Assembly: GCF_000214375.1 (NCBI RefSeq)
Contig: NC_015578.1
Coordinates: forward strand, 2,542,001-2,606,000
Source: Treponema primitia ZAS-2
GTDB taxonomy: Bacteria > Spirochaetota > Spirochaetia > Treponematales > Breznakiellaceae
DNA length: 64,000 bases
Direction of reading: 5' to 3'
Positions 1-10,969 of this stretch are shown here, one piece after another (within the stretch, counting starts at the first letter, position 1; each line of letters starts with the position of its first letter). Below the pieces are notes generated by a model. That model worked only from the letters and a program-made list of their open reading frames with translations, did not search any database and was not told the DNA's origin. A program made the translations under genes and the position numbers.

Positions 1-476
1 GTCCGGACCTTTTCCAGACATTCGGGGATCAGGGGCTGCCCCCCGTAGCCGGGATTAACGGTCATCACCAGAATCAGGTCAATAAAGGGCAATAGGGGCT
101 CTATGGCAGAAACCGCCGTGCCAGGCACGATGCTGATCCCCGCTTTTTTTCCCTTTTCGTGGATGATCTGGAGTATGCGGTGGGAATGGACCGCCGCTTC
201 CGCATGAAAAGTGATATAATCCGCCCCGGCTTTAATAAAATCACCCACTAAATTCTCTGGGTTTTGCACCATAAGGTGCACATCAAAGATTTCCGAAGCA
301 TGGGGCCTGATATCCGCCACCAATTTGGGGCCAAAGGTCAGGTTGGGGACAAAAACACCGTCCATCACATCCAGATGGACCCATTCTGCCCCGGATGGCC
401 CGATAAGGGCCACCGCCTGGGCCATGGCGGAAAAATCAGCGGAAAGCACCGAGGGTGCAATGATTGGTTTACCCAT
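1..476 (-). CDS. rpe: Ribulose-phosphate 3-epimerase, 3' end outside the window
   Basis: This protein interconverts ribulose 5-phosphate and xylulose 5-phosphate in the cytoplasmic pentose phosphate pathway. The translated part begins MGKPIIAPSVLSADF and has the family motifs in order: HLDVMDGVFVPN (a metal-binding His and the catalytic Asp region), DVHLMV, and VNPGYGGQ near the window edge, where the TIM-barrel phosphate site starts. About 158 of the usual 215-225 residues are visible, so it is cut by the window and not truncated in the genome. The start is the ATG at 476. A plus-strand promoter for the divergent TPR gene lies just upstream. Confidence 0.95.
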   Translation of the reverse strand, partial: MGKPIIAPSVLSADFSAMAQAVALIGPSGAEWVHLDVMDGVFVPNLTFGPKLVADIRPHASEIFDVHLMVQNPENLVGDFIKAGADYITFHAEAAVHSHRILQIIHEKGKKAGISIVPGTAVSAIEPLLPFIDLILVMTVNPGYGGQPLIPECLEKVR

Positions 477-508
477 AATACGCTGATAATAGTGTGCCGG
501 GCCCCCTC

Positions 509-536
509 TTGTAAAGAACCGTAAAAATGGTATAAT
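509..536 (+). promoter_or_regulatory. Predicted sigma-70 promoter for the TPR gene
   Basis: TTGTAA (509-514) and a consensus TATAAT (531-536) are separated by 16 bases, 22 bases before the ATG at 558. The site sits in the short divergent gap next to rpe. The -10 box is perfect and the -35 is moderate. Confidence 0.55.
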
Positions 537-557
537 GGGAAAGATATTTTTATCAGA

Positions 558-1544
558 ATGCCGGTATTTATACAAGCCATGAACGAAGAACAGTCTGTAC
601 AGAGGCTCATTCAGAAAGCCTATGAAAACCTGAAAGCCTCTGATGCGGATTCGGCCATTACGGCCCTGGAGGAAGCGCTAAAGATAGATTTTGAGAACCC
701 TGAGGTGGTATACGCCCTGAAGTGCATACAATGGTGGCTGGACCGTATCAGGGTCACCGAAGATTCGACGCTATTAAAGCAAAGCGATACCTATGCCAGG
801 GGGGATTTCATCCTTTCTCAATGGGACGCCTTTTATAGTTTTCTGGATCGTATGGGGAATTCAGATGCTAGGGTATACGATCCCTGTCACTATGCGATAA
901 AGCGGTTTGTTTTTTCCACCGCCCTGCAATCCTTCGAGGATATCCTGGGGGACGGGAAAAACCGGCATGATCCGGGGCTGCTCTTACTGGTAGGCCGCTG
1001 TTACAAGGGGGTGGGGAACTACGAAGAGGCCCTGAAATACCTGGAACAGGCGGTAAAGTTCAAAAGGGAGGACGGGGGGGCCCTGTCGGAACTGGCGGAT
1101 GTAAATGCCCTGATGGAGGAAACCCGAAGCGCCAAGGCGCTGTTCCGGGAGGCATTTTTTATGGATGCCCAGAAGGTGGATCTCCGGTCCATGGAATCAG
1201 AGATGATACTCAGGCTGACCGACAGGGTGAAAGAACTGGGGTATAAAGGCAGGGAGCTTCTGGAATGGATACCCATTTACGGATGCTTGTACGGCATATT
1301 TTCGGTCAAGCGGGAATTAAAGCAGGTTGAACTGGGGCGCTTAAAACAATCCATATTCGCCCTGGAAAACACTGTCCGGGGGGGTCACGAGGATCTGAGC
1401 CTGCTCACCCCCCGGCTGATTAACCGGTATTTTTGGTTAATCGATCACTTTGAAAATATTCAGGAAGATCCCGGGAAGATTGAAGAGACCTTACTGAAAA
1501 TTAAAATTATAGACCCGGCCATATACGAACGGTATATGGGTTAG
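558..1544 (+). CDS. TPR-repeat protein of unknown role
   Basis: A soluble 328-residue protein with no signal peptide or membrane segment. Tetratricopeptide-like helical pairs are visible near residues 15-55 (AYENLKASDADSAITALEEAL) and 130-205 (LLLLVGRCYKGVGNYEEALKYLEQAV and the following helix pair). The rest is helical without a recognisable catalytic motif. Such repeats normally mediate protein contacts. A second in-frame ATG at 579 (MNEEQSV) is a possible start, since no strong ribosome site precedes 558. It lies 33 bases ahead of the GreA gene on the same strand, so the two are probably cotranscribed. Its specific function cannot be told from sequence. Confidence 0.8.
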   Translation: MPVFIQAMNEEQSVQRLIQKAYENLKASDADSAITALEEALKIDFENPEVVYALKCIQWWLDRIRVTEDSTLLKQSDTYARGDFILSQWDAFYSFLDRMGNSDARVYDPCHYAIKRFVFSTALQSFEDILGDGKNRHDPGLLLLVGRCYKGVGNYEEALKYLEQAVKFKREDGGALSELADVNALMEETRSAKALFREAFFMDAQKVDLRSMESEMILRLTDRVKELGYKGRELLEWIPIYGCLYGIFSVKRELKQVELGRLKQSIFALENTVRGGHEDLSLLTPRLINRYFWLIDHFENIQEDPGKIEETLLKIKIIDPAIYERYMG

Positions 1545-1577
1545 TTTGAGAAGCATGTTAATGCGAGGAGTTACGAG

Positions 1578-4271
1578 ATGTCTGAAGCTCTCCTGAAAAA
1601 TGTACAGGAAATGCTGAACGAGGAGAAATGGACCAGAGCCACCCTCAGCAATTATTCTACCAACCAGTTTAAAGAGCTGGATGTTCTTTTACAGGAAGCC
1701 CGGGATGCGCGGGCCTACGATGAATTAAAGAAACTCTGCGATGAGCACCTGGTGCATACCAAAAACAGTATCATTGCCCTCTATCTTTCCGGGATGATCG
1801 CCCTCTCCCGGCAGCTCATCGACGATTCCGCCCTGATCAACCTGGTTACTATTTTTGTGGATAACCACAAGTGGAACATCGTAAAGTATCTCTGCGAACG
1901 GATCCTGGATCACGGGGAATCGAAGTTCGCCCTCCGCACCCTTTCGGAATGCTACAAAAACGACAACGAGGAAGAGGCAATTTACGGCATCTGGGAACGG
2001 CTGGTCAAGGTAGACTATGAAGAAGCGGACCTGGCCAAGTCCCTGGCGGAGTATTACGAAAAGCAGGCCAGGCTGGAAGAGGCGGTGGACTTTTACAAAA
2101 AAGCCCTGCACAGGTATATCAACAAGGGCCTCTTTACCAATGTCCGGGAAATCTGGACCAAGCTTATTGAGTACTGCAAGGACGACATCGACTTTTTCCT
2201 CCATGTACAGAAGAAGATCGCCAAAAATATCAGCAAAGAAAAAGCAGTACTTCTGCTCAACGATGTATATGTGTTCTGCAAAGCCAAGGATGATATTGAT
2301 ACGGCCATCAGTATCTGTAAAATAATTCTCGAGTATGATGAAAGGGACGAACCGGCCCGCAAGGAAATTACCGAATGTTTCCGGAAGAAGTACGCCGATC
2401 ACAGCCAGCTGGAGGAATACATACGGATCTCCAACCTGGCCACCAAGTACCGGAACGTCCACGAGGCCATTACGGATTTTGAAAAGCACATCGCCTTTGA
2501 CAAGGGGAACTATGTGTTTCACCGGACCTGGGGGATCGGGCGCATTGCCAAGGTCCAGGGGGATGAGATCGTCATCGACTTTGCGAAAAAGCGGGAACAT
2601 TCCATGGGGCTGAAAATGGCAGTAAATGCCCTGCAAACCATATCCAAGAACCATATCTGGGTTCTCAAAGCCACCAAGAAAAAAGATGAACTCCATGACA
2701 AGGTCAAAGATGATCCGGAATGGGCTTTAAAAACGGTGATCAAAAGTTTTAACAATACCTGTGATATCAAGCGGATCAAAGCAGAATTTGTGCCCGCCAT
2801 TCTTTCCGCCGGCGAATGGACCACCTGGAGTTCCAAGGCCCGGGATATCCTCAAGGCCAATACCAGCTTCGGGGTAAGCCCGGATAACATTGATACTTTT
2901 ACTGTCCGGGACCGGCCCATCAGTATCGAGGAAAAACTCTACAACGAATTCAAGGCAGAGCGTAATTTCTTTGATCGGGTAGCAACCATACGAAGCTATG
3001 TGGCACAGAAGGACGTGGAGCTGGATTCCGAGTATTTTACCGAGATGTTCGCCTACTTCACAGGATATCTGCGTTCGAAAAACCAGCTTACCGAGCAGGT
3101 AGCTTCATACATTTTGGTAAAGGACTTGATCGGACGCTACCCCCATCTGGGCACAGGGCTGTCCCTTAATTTTCCTGAAGTTTTTGAAGAGATCGATGAT
3201 GTGCCCAGCCTGTTTTTAAACCTCAAGGATGCAAAGTTAAAAGAAGAATTTCTCCACCACATTCAGCTTTTTGTGCCCTCCTGGCCTGAGATCTACATCA
3301 AACTTTTTCCCTTTGCCCTTTCTGCGTCTATCATTAACAGCCTGAAAAAGGAAGGCTACGAGGATCAACTGGTAGCCATGACCCAATATTGTTTTGAAAG
3401 CTACCGGGATCACCGGGAAGCCCGGGATGCGGCGGTATGGATACTGAAAAACCTCAAGAGCGAACCCTGGTTTGAAAGAACCGGCCTCACCGAGGAACGG
3501 CAGCTCATCGTTCTGATTCATATTCTCAATGTCAGTTACCGGGAAATTGAAAATCACCGGGAAACCACGGAGAACCGGAAAACCAACAAACAGGTTTATA
3601 CCATACTTTTCAAGGATGAGGTGCTGATCAACTTTATTGAACAGGGCGATCCGGACACCATTACCCGTATTTACACCCTCATTGATGATGTAAAGGATCT
3701 GGACCCGGCGGATAAGCTGAACTTAAAAAACCGGATTATACAGAAATATCCCCAGTTCAAATTTCTTGGGGACACAGAAAAAACCGTCACTTCCCGGGGG
3801 CTCCTGGTTACCATGGGGATGTACGAGGAAAAACAGCGGCAGCTGGTCCATATCATGGACGTGGAAGTCCCGGCAAACTCAAAGGAAATCGCCTTTGCCC
3901 TTTCCCTGGGGGACCTGCGGGAGAATGCGGAATACAAGGCGGCCAAGGAAAAACAGGATATCCTCAACTCCACGGTAGCAAAACTGAAGGACGAAATCGA
4001 ACGGGCTCAGCTTTTTGATCCACAAACGATAAACGCCAACCGGGTATCCTTTGGTACCAAGGTAACCCTGGACAACGAATCTAACGGTGCAAAGGAAGAG
4101 TACACCATCCTGGGACCCTGGGAGTCTGATCCTGAAAACAAGATCATCTCCTACCTTTCCCCCTTCGGCAACGCTATCCTGAATAAAAAGGTGGGCGAAA
4201 AATTCAATTTTGCTATCAATGACGAGAAGATTGCTTATACGGTCAAGGAGATATCCGCAGTTTCATTCTAA
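1578..4271 (+). CDS. greA: GreA-type transcription elongation factor with long TPR-like N-terminus
   Basis: The last ~155 residues are a complete GreA: the coiled-coil region with LGDLRENAEYKAAKEKQ around residue 776 (the acidic tip that rescues backtracked RNA polymerase by stimulating transcript cleavage), then the FKBP-like C-terminal domain (TILGPWESDPENKIISYLSPFG). Ordinary GreA is ~158 residues. Here ~740 residues precede it, rich in helical-repeat segments (for example SLAEYYEKQARLEEAVDFYKKAL) and with a beta segment near 310-345 (YVFHRTWGIGRIAKVQGDEIVIDF) that resembles a small RNA polymerase-binding or SH3-like fold. A long GreA of this kind is known in treponemes. The ATG at 1578 has GAGGAG about 8 bases upstream. 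It follows the TPR gene closely, suggesting an operon. The role of the N-terminal part is inferred only as protein contact. Confidence 0.92.
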   Translation: MSEALLKNVQEMLNEEKWTRATLSNYSTNQFKELDVLLQEARDARAYDELKKLCDEHLVHTKNSIIALYLSGMIALSRQLIDDSALINLVTIFVDNHKWNIVKYLCERILDHGESKFALRTLSECYKNDNEEEAIYGIWERLVKVDYEEADLAKSLAEYYEKQARLEEAVDFYKKALHRYINKGLFTNVREIWTKLIEYCKDDIDFFLHVQKKIAKNISKEKAVLLLNDVYVFCKAKDDIDTAISICKIILEYDERDEPARKEITECFRKKYADHSQLEEYIRISNLATKYRNVHEAITDFEKHIAFDKGNYVFHRTWGIGRIAKVQGDEIVIDFAKKREHSMGLKMAVNALQTISKNHIWVLKATKKKDELHDKVKDDPEWALKTVIKSFNNTCDIKRIKAEFVPAILSAGEWTTWSSKARDILKANTSFGVSPDNIDTFTVRDRPISIEEKLYNEFKAERNFFDRVATIRSYVAQKDVELDSEYFTEMFAYFTGYLRSKNQLTEQVASYILVKDLIGRYPHLGTGLSLNFPEVFEEIDDVPSLFLNLKDAKLKEEFLHHIQLFVPSWPEIYIKLFPFALSASIINSLKKEGYEDQLVAMTQYCFESYRDHREARDAAVWILKNLKSEPWFERTGLTEERQLIVLIHILNVSYREIENHRETTENRKTNKQVYTILFKDEVLINFIEQGDPDTITRIYTLIDDVKDLDPADKLNLKNRIIQKYPQFKFLGDTEKTVTSRGLLVTMGMYEEKQRQLVHIMDVEVPANSKEIAFALSLGDLRENAEYKAAKEKQDILNSTVAKLKDEIERAQLFDPQTINANRVSFGTKVTLDNESNGAKEEYTILGPWESDPENKIISYLSPFGNAILNKKVGEKFNFAINDEKIAYTVKEISAVSF

Positions 4272-4301
4272 TCGGAAAGAGCAGCGGCGCCTAAGGGCAG
4301 C

Positions 4302-7084
<2,783 letters not shown>

Positions 7085-7194
7085 TTAACTATACCCTGGA
7101 AAAACGTTTATGTCAAACTTTGTGGAGAATATCTAGGGACCCTATGAATCGTATATAATTCTTGCATAGGGCTTGATCTTCCTTAGTATTTTAC

Positions 7195-7235
7195 ATATTA
7201 CTATAGTAATATAAATATGTCATTCGGTAATATAA
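7195..7235. promoter_or_regulatory. Predicted TetR operator pair upstream of the regulator
   Basis: A perfect 18-bp palindrome (7195-7212, half ATATTACTA) is followed 21 bp later by a further half-site, CGGTAATATAA at 7225-7235. The same half-site and the same 21-bp step occur at 7962-8004 in the promoter of the next genes. Position before a TetR gene suggests autoregulation; binding itself is inferred. Confidence 0.6.
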
Positions 7236-7302
7236 GACTTTGTCAAATCAGTATTGCCATGATATTCTGTGGTTTGGATTGCTTACCAAGCAGGGGATAA
7301 TT

Positions 7303-7923
7303 TTGGATATAGAACGCAACAATGAAACAAAACAAATGCTTATAAGCACCGCCTTGAAGCTGTTTAAGATATCGGGCTATGAAAAGGTAACGATAAACCA
7401 GATATGTACCGAGGTTGGCATAGCCAAAAACACCTTTTACTATTACTTTAATTCCAAGGAAGACCTGCTGGAAGCGTCAGTAGGGGCGGTCCAGAACATG
7501 ACCGTGACCAATCTTACGGAAATTCTCCTCTCCGGGGATGCCTATTTTGAGCAATTTTGGCAGATACAAAAGCCCATCTACGACTTTGTGACTGAGAGCG
7601 GCATAGGTATTTCCCAGCAATTTTTAATCCTCCGACCGGAAAAACGCCAGGAATTACTGCATGTATTGGACGAATTTTATGCGGTTATGGGTACCGTTTT
7701 GCAAAAAGCCCAGGAAACCGGGGAAATACGGAACAGTTCAAGCCCCCAGGAGCTCATCGCCGTAACCCGACTGCTCTTTGTGGGTATCATATCCCTCTGG
7801 ACCTCCTTTAAGGGCGGCTTTGAATTTACTGATGCCATGCGGGCAGCCCTGGAAGCCAGCCTTGATCTCCGCACTGATATGCGAAAAACCTCCCAGGAGT
7901 CTATTATCAAGCTTCCTTTTTGA
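7303..7923 (+). CDS. TetR-family transcriptional regulator
   Basis: A 206-residue one-component repressor. The N-terminal TetR helix-turn-helix is clear (ISTALKLFKISGYEKVTINQICTEVGIAKNTFYYYFNSKEDLLEA). The remaining ~150 residues form the variable ligand and dimer domain. The start chosen is TTG at 7303, because AGGGG lies six bases ahead (7292-7296) and translation then begins just before the HTH. A longer reading from TTG 7240 would place the operator half-site almost inside the gene and lacks a ribosome site. Matching palindromes before this gene and before the downstream phosphatase/outer-membrane genes make those its most likely targets. The ligand is unknown. Confidence 0.88.
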   Translation: MDIERNNETKQMLISTALKLFKISGYEKVTINQICTEVGIAKNTFYYYFNSKEDLLEASVGAVQNMTVTNLTEILLSGDAYFEQFWQIQKPIYDFVTESGIGISQQFLILRPEKRQELLHVLDEFYAVMGTVLQKAQETGEIRNSSSPQELIAVTRLLFVGIISLWTSFKGGFEFTDAMRAALEASLDLRTDMRKTSQESIIKLPF

Positions 7924-7952
7924 AGGGAAAAAAGGCGAAATAGGAAAAAACC

Positions 7953-8004
7953 TTGACACTTTTATATTACCATGGTAATATAATTTCGTATTATGGTAAT
8001 ATAA
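7953..8004 (+). promoter_or_regulatory. Promoter overlapped by a TetR operator pair
   Basis: TTGACA at 7953-7958 and TAATAT at 7976-7981 are spaced by 17 bases. A perfect 22-bp palindrome (7962-7983, half TTATATTACCA) lies between and across these boxes. The half TGGTAATATAA repeats at 7994-8004, exactly 21 bp (two helical turns) after its first occurrence at 7973. A protein bound here would block RNA polymerase. The arrangement copies the one before the TetR gene. Confidence 0.65.
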
Positions 8005-8016
8005 GGAGTTTTATTA

Positions 8017-8109
8017 ATGAAGAAATTATGGATGGTTTTGATTGGGGGCATACTGTTATGTTCCACGGTTTCTGCAATGACTACTTTTGAATCAACAACC
8101 TCGTCCTAA
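8017..8109 (+). CDS. 30-residue secreted peptide, probably a truncated gene
   Basis: An ATG with GGAG eight bases upstream opens a 30-residue reading frame starting MKKLWMVLIGGILLCSTVSA, a textbook signal peptide with an SxA cleavage site. It is followed by only ten residues ending ESTTSS. The last codons and the stop belong to a dispersed repeat (8089-8232), which suggests that a longer secreted protein was cut short when the repeat arrived. It is first in the TetR-controlled transcript. It could still be expressed as a short leader peptide. Confidence 0.45.
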   Translation: MKKLWMVLIGGILLCSTVSAMTTFESTTSS

Positions 8110-8232
8110 AGACTCCCCCGCGAAAGCGGGTTCTTAGGTATGTTGTTCTTATAAGGTATTTGTATTCGGGGTTTAATACCCTTTAAAACGCCCTAAAAGG
8201 CGGGGTATTAAACCCCTCAACACGAATAAAAA
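8089..8232 (+). repeat. Dispersed 3'-end repeat, copy 1 (stop-codon-supplying element)
   Basis: This 144-bp stretch matches 35885-35974 read on the other strand. Shared segments are GAATCAACAACC with the following stop, GTTGTTCTTATAAGGTATTT with the bases after it, and GGTATTAAACCCCTCAACAC through CGAATAAAAA. Two hairpins are visible: AACAAC paired with GTTGTT around a CCCGC-GAAA-GCGGG stem, and a 14-bp stem between 8175 and 8217 built on GGGTTTAATACCC. The first bases encode the end of the short peptide at 8017. Copy 2 lacks most of the second hairpin. Confidence 0.75.
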
Positions 8233-8245
8233 AGGAGATAATTCA

Positions 8246-9961
8246 ATGAAAATGACAAAATTAGCCCATTTTTTTGTCCCCCTGACAGCGGTTTTGACCC
8301 TGTTTGCGGCATGTTACCAGGAAGTTGAAGTGGATGATTACTCGCCGGGCAGTCTGGCGCGGATTGCAGGGGCGTACAATTTCCGTGATGTGGGTGGATA
8401 TACAACATTTAATAATACGTTATTTGCCGGACAAATACTACAAGCATATCAAGAATCCGGTGAAGCGCTGGGCGCTTTTCAAGCAGCGATTCAAGTGGAA
8501 GCGCCTAAGCTTGCAACCGTTGATGCGCTTACAGCGGCAGGAGCTATACAAACAGCATGGACGGCGCTAAAAAATGCGTTGCCAAGTTATGAACAAACAC
8601 TTGGTGCTTTGAATTTGGTGACTGATTTGGTCGACAATCCTAGCAATCCTGACAATGTTAGTAATATTGCGCTGAAACTTGGTACCATCGCCGGGCAGGA
8701 GTGGGGAAAAGTGCAGGCAGCTTTTCCTGAACCTGAATATGGCTTGTCCGCTATTACGGCTACCGACAGAGCCGCTATTTCCGCGGCGCTTGGCAAGGTT
8801 GCCGCAAACATGAATCCCAAGCGCATAAAACGCGGGGTTCTCTACCGTTCAGGGGACCTGAGCCGCCTTACAGACCGGGACATAAAATATATTGGGGGAT
8901 TGGGCATACAAGCGGTTATTGATTTTAGAGGGATTACGCCGCAATCAGGGAACCGTGCTGCGGAAAGATCCGGAGAGGACCTTGACAGAGTAATCCCTGG
9001 CGCATTGATGGGCCAGGACCTTGACCCGTATCCTATTACTGATTATCCCAAAGTTGGCGCAGCCATATCCACCGGTCTTGAAGGCAAATTCGGTAACCGC
9101 TTTGCCATCGAAGAAGGCGTTATAGGAAGCATGGCAGAGTATCTTGGCCCTGACAAAGCATCTGTTAACACTGCGCAGGTGATGATAGACGGATACAGAA
9201 ACTTCATGGAAAAAGAGGCAAAACTCACCAGCGATATATCAGCCTTTGGAGGATCAAAGCCTTACGAAGCATCCGGCAGACAGCAGATGCATAACTTTTT
9301 TATGTATTTGATTTATAAAGACGGCGCTCCTAACGATAGCGACCCGGCTAATTTCCGAAATGCCCCTGTTCCGGTAATAGCCCATTGCTCTGCGGGCAAA
9401 GACCGTACCGGCATTGCCACGGCTCTTTTTTACAGCGCCTTGGGTATTCCGCGGGAAACAATAATTTCTGATTATATGTTGAGCGCGCAATATGTTGCCG
9501 AAAAATACACGCCTGTTGTAAATGTTCTTGGCGCACAACTGGAGCCCCTTGTAAGCGTAAGACGTGAGTATATAGACTCAATGTTTAAATACATTGACGA
9601 TACATTCCCGGCAAACCGCTGGGAAACAGCCTCAGATGAAACGTCTGCTCTCAAAGAGCAGATAGCTACCATGGCAGCTAATCCTCCATTTAACGGTTAC
9701 GGGCTTGGCGCTTCCATTGCCGCAGCAGGTTATTTGTATGGCACAAAAAGCGCTGAAGCCGGAAAAAACATATTCCCCAATGCTGCTTACGATAAGAGCG
9801 CTGCTGTAATCAAGTTTTTAACAGAACCGTTGGCAAAAACAACTTTCTACACATATAGTTATACGGGTAACGTTATTACAGGAACGCCAGTTACACACAA
9901 CGGCGGTCTTGGCTTGACACCACAGGAAATCTATCAGCTTCGTAAGCTCTATTTAGAGTAG
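8246..9961 (+). CDS. Lipoprotein tyrosine phosphatase (Y_phosphatase3 type) with internal insertion
   Basis: A predicted lipoprotein: charged start, hydrophobic stretch, lipobox LFAAC near residue 23. The phosphatase signature HCSAGKDRTG has catalytic Cys381 and Arg387 and is followed by ALFYSALGIPRETIISDYMLS, as in the LipA/MptpB-type family of tyrosine or dual phosphatases. The usual N-terminal family motif is split: NFRDVGGYTT (about 46-55) is separated from KRIKRGVLYRSGDLSRLTD (about 192-210) by ~130 residues of Ala-rich helical sequence, where family members have only a short link. At 571 residues it is much longer than typical (~250-300). GGAG lies eight bases before the ATG. It is in the TetR-controlled transcript, 24 bases ahead of the beta-barrel gene. 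Substrate unknown. Confidence 0.85.
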   Translation: MKMTKLAHFFVPLTAVLTLFAACYQEVEVDDYSPGSLARIAGAYNFRDVGGYTTFNNTLFAGQILQAYQESGEALGAFQAAIQVEAPKLATVDALTAAGAIQTAWTALKNALPSYEQTLGALNLVTDLVDNPSNPDNVSNIALKLGTIAGQEWGKVQAAFPEPEYGLSAITATDRAAISAALGKVAANMNPKRIKRGVLYRSGDLSRLTDRDIKYIGGLGIQAVIDFRGITPQSGNRAAERSGEDLDRVIPGALMGQDLDPYPITDYPKVGAAISTGLEGKFGNRFAIEEGVIGSMAEYLGPDKASVNTAQVMIDGYRNFMEKEAKLTSDISAFGGSKPYEASGRQQMHNFFMYLIYKDGAPNDSDPANFRNAPVPVIAHCSAGKDRTGIATALFYSALGIPRETIISDYMLSAQYVAEKYTPVVNVLGAQLEPLVSVRREYIDSMFKYIDDTFPANRWETASDETSALKEQIATMAANPPFNGYGLGASIAAAGYLYGTKSAEAGKNIFPNAAYDKSAAVIKFLTEPLAKTTFYTYSYTGNVITGTPVTHNGGLGLTPQEIYQLRKLYLE

Positions 9962-9985
9962 CTCAATCAAAAGGGAGAAATTGAA

Positions 9986-10780
9986 ATGAAAAAAACACTA
10001 TTGGTTTTTTTGACCTTTGCCTTAACCGTGTCCGCTTATTGCGTGGAGTTTAGCTTGAGCGCCGGCGGCGGTTTAACCGGCATTGCGCACAGGAAACAGG
10101 CGGAAGTCAGGGATGAATTTAAAAATTATGAAGGGGATGGCCAATATGGCGGCCTGATAAAAATTCCTACACCTCAAACCATTGAGGCAACCCAGCAGGG
10201 CTTTTTCGATACCGATGAGATCGTAGGCGGAGTTGGGGCACACGGTTTTTTTGACGTAACCTATGTTGAAGTGAACGCCGCTTTTCTCGTCACCCGGATT
10301 GAGCAGACGGTCCATATCCCCGATCTTCCTAATATTAGCAGCAATTTTGCAGGAAGCGAAGTTTATGATCATTTGGTAACACAGGTTTATTTTTCGATGT
10401 TCGGTAAATATCCCTTCAAAATTAAAAACAGCGCTTGGACTATTTTCCCCTTAATTGGCGCCACCTATGAAGTCGCATTATCTGAAGAAGACGACAGATT
10501 TATTAACTCTTTTAAAAAAGTAGTGGCCTTGGGTTACGAAATGCCCAATTTGGGGGAGCTTTTGAATTCATTGTGGATAAAAGCCGGGGTCGGCGCTGAT
10601 TACAGCTTGGAAAAAATGGCCAATAAACCGCTGTTTCTTCGCACCGAATTGCTTTACGGCTTAAAGCTCCCTAATAATTATGAAAGTGATACTGCAGGGT
10701 ATTGGGAAGATAATCTCAAGGGAATGAGTAATGGACTAACCTTGTCTTTGGCGCTTGCCTACAAAATAAAAAGTTTCTAA
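9986..10780 (+). CDS. Predicted outer-membrane beta-barrel protein
   Basis: A 264-residue protein with signal peptide (MKKTLLVFLTFALTVSAYC). The mature part has alternating polar/hydrophobic strands: EFSLSAGGGLTGI, HGFFDVTYVEVNAAFLVTRI, YFSMFGKYPFKI, TIFPLIGATYEVAL, LFLRTELLYGL. The final strand LTLSLALAYKIKSF ends in phenylalanine, as outer-membrane barrels often do. No specific family is recognised. GGGAG precedes the ATG. It is last in the TetR/phosphatase transcript and is followed by a terminator-like hairpin, so it may act with the phosphatase at the cell surface. Confidence 0.7.
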   Translation: MKKTLLVFLTFALTVSAYCVEFSLSAGGGLTGIAHRKQAEVRDEFKNYEGDGQYGGLIKIPTPQTIEATQQGFFDTDEIVGGVGAHGFFDVTYVEVNAAFLVTRIEQTVHIPDLPNISSNFAGSEVYDHLVTQVYFSMFGKYPFKIKNSAWTIFPLIGATYEVALSEEDDRFINSFKKVVALGYEMPNLGELLNSLWIKAGVGADYSLEKMANKPLFLRTELLYGLKLPNNYESDTAGYWEDNLKGMSNGLTLSLALAYKIKSF

Positions 10781-10891
10781 GCAGACCCGGAAAAGTATCC
10801 CAAGGTTTTATTTTAAGGATGATAAGATAGCTACGGATATTAAAAAAGCGCTGAATACCGGTTTAAGATCTTCGGTAACCAAGCTATGAAA

Positions 10892-10929
10892 CAGGGGCTG
10901 TCCAAAAAGCAACAGACGGCCCCTGCTTT
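10892..10929 (+). terminator. Probable terminator after the outer-membrane protein gene
   Basis: CAGGGGC at 10892-10898 pairs with GCCCCTG at 10919-10925, with further imperfect pairing inside, and TTTT follows. It lies between the convergent barrel and kinase genes. Confidence 0.5.
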
Positions 10930-10969
10930 TAAATTGCCATAAGTGGCAATCCCATCCCTGGCACCAAGA

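Noticed and set aside
1725-2696. A long minus-strand reading frame (323 codons) opposite the GreA gene
   Set aside because: It mirrors the codon pattern of the real plus-strand gene, has no ribosome site and an unnatural Val/Gly/Phe-rich composition.
7240-7302. Longer N-terminus for the TetR regulator from TTG 7240
   Set aside because: No ribosome site precedes it, it starts next to an operator half-site, and TTG 7303 has a good AGGGG at six bases.
8100-8220. Possible CRISPR or riboswitch in the hairpin-rich gap before the phosphatase
   Set aside because: There are no regularly spaced identical repeats; the hairpins are explained by one dispersed repeat also present at 35.9 kb.
10770-10889. 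An open stretch after the barrel gene reading SKQTRKSIPRFYFKDDKIAT... to a stop at 10889
   Set aside because: It looks protein-like and may be a gene tail, but it has no start codon, no family match and is only 39 codons.
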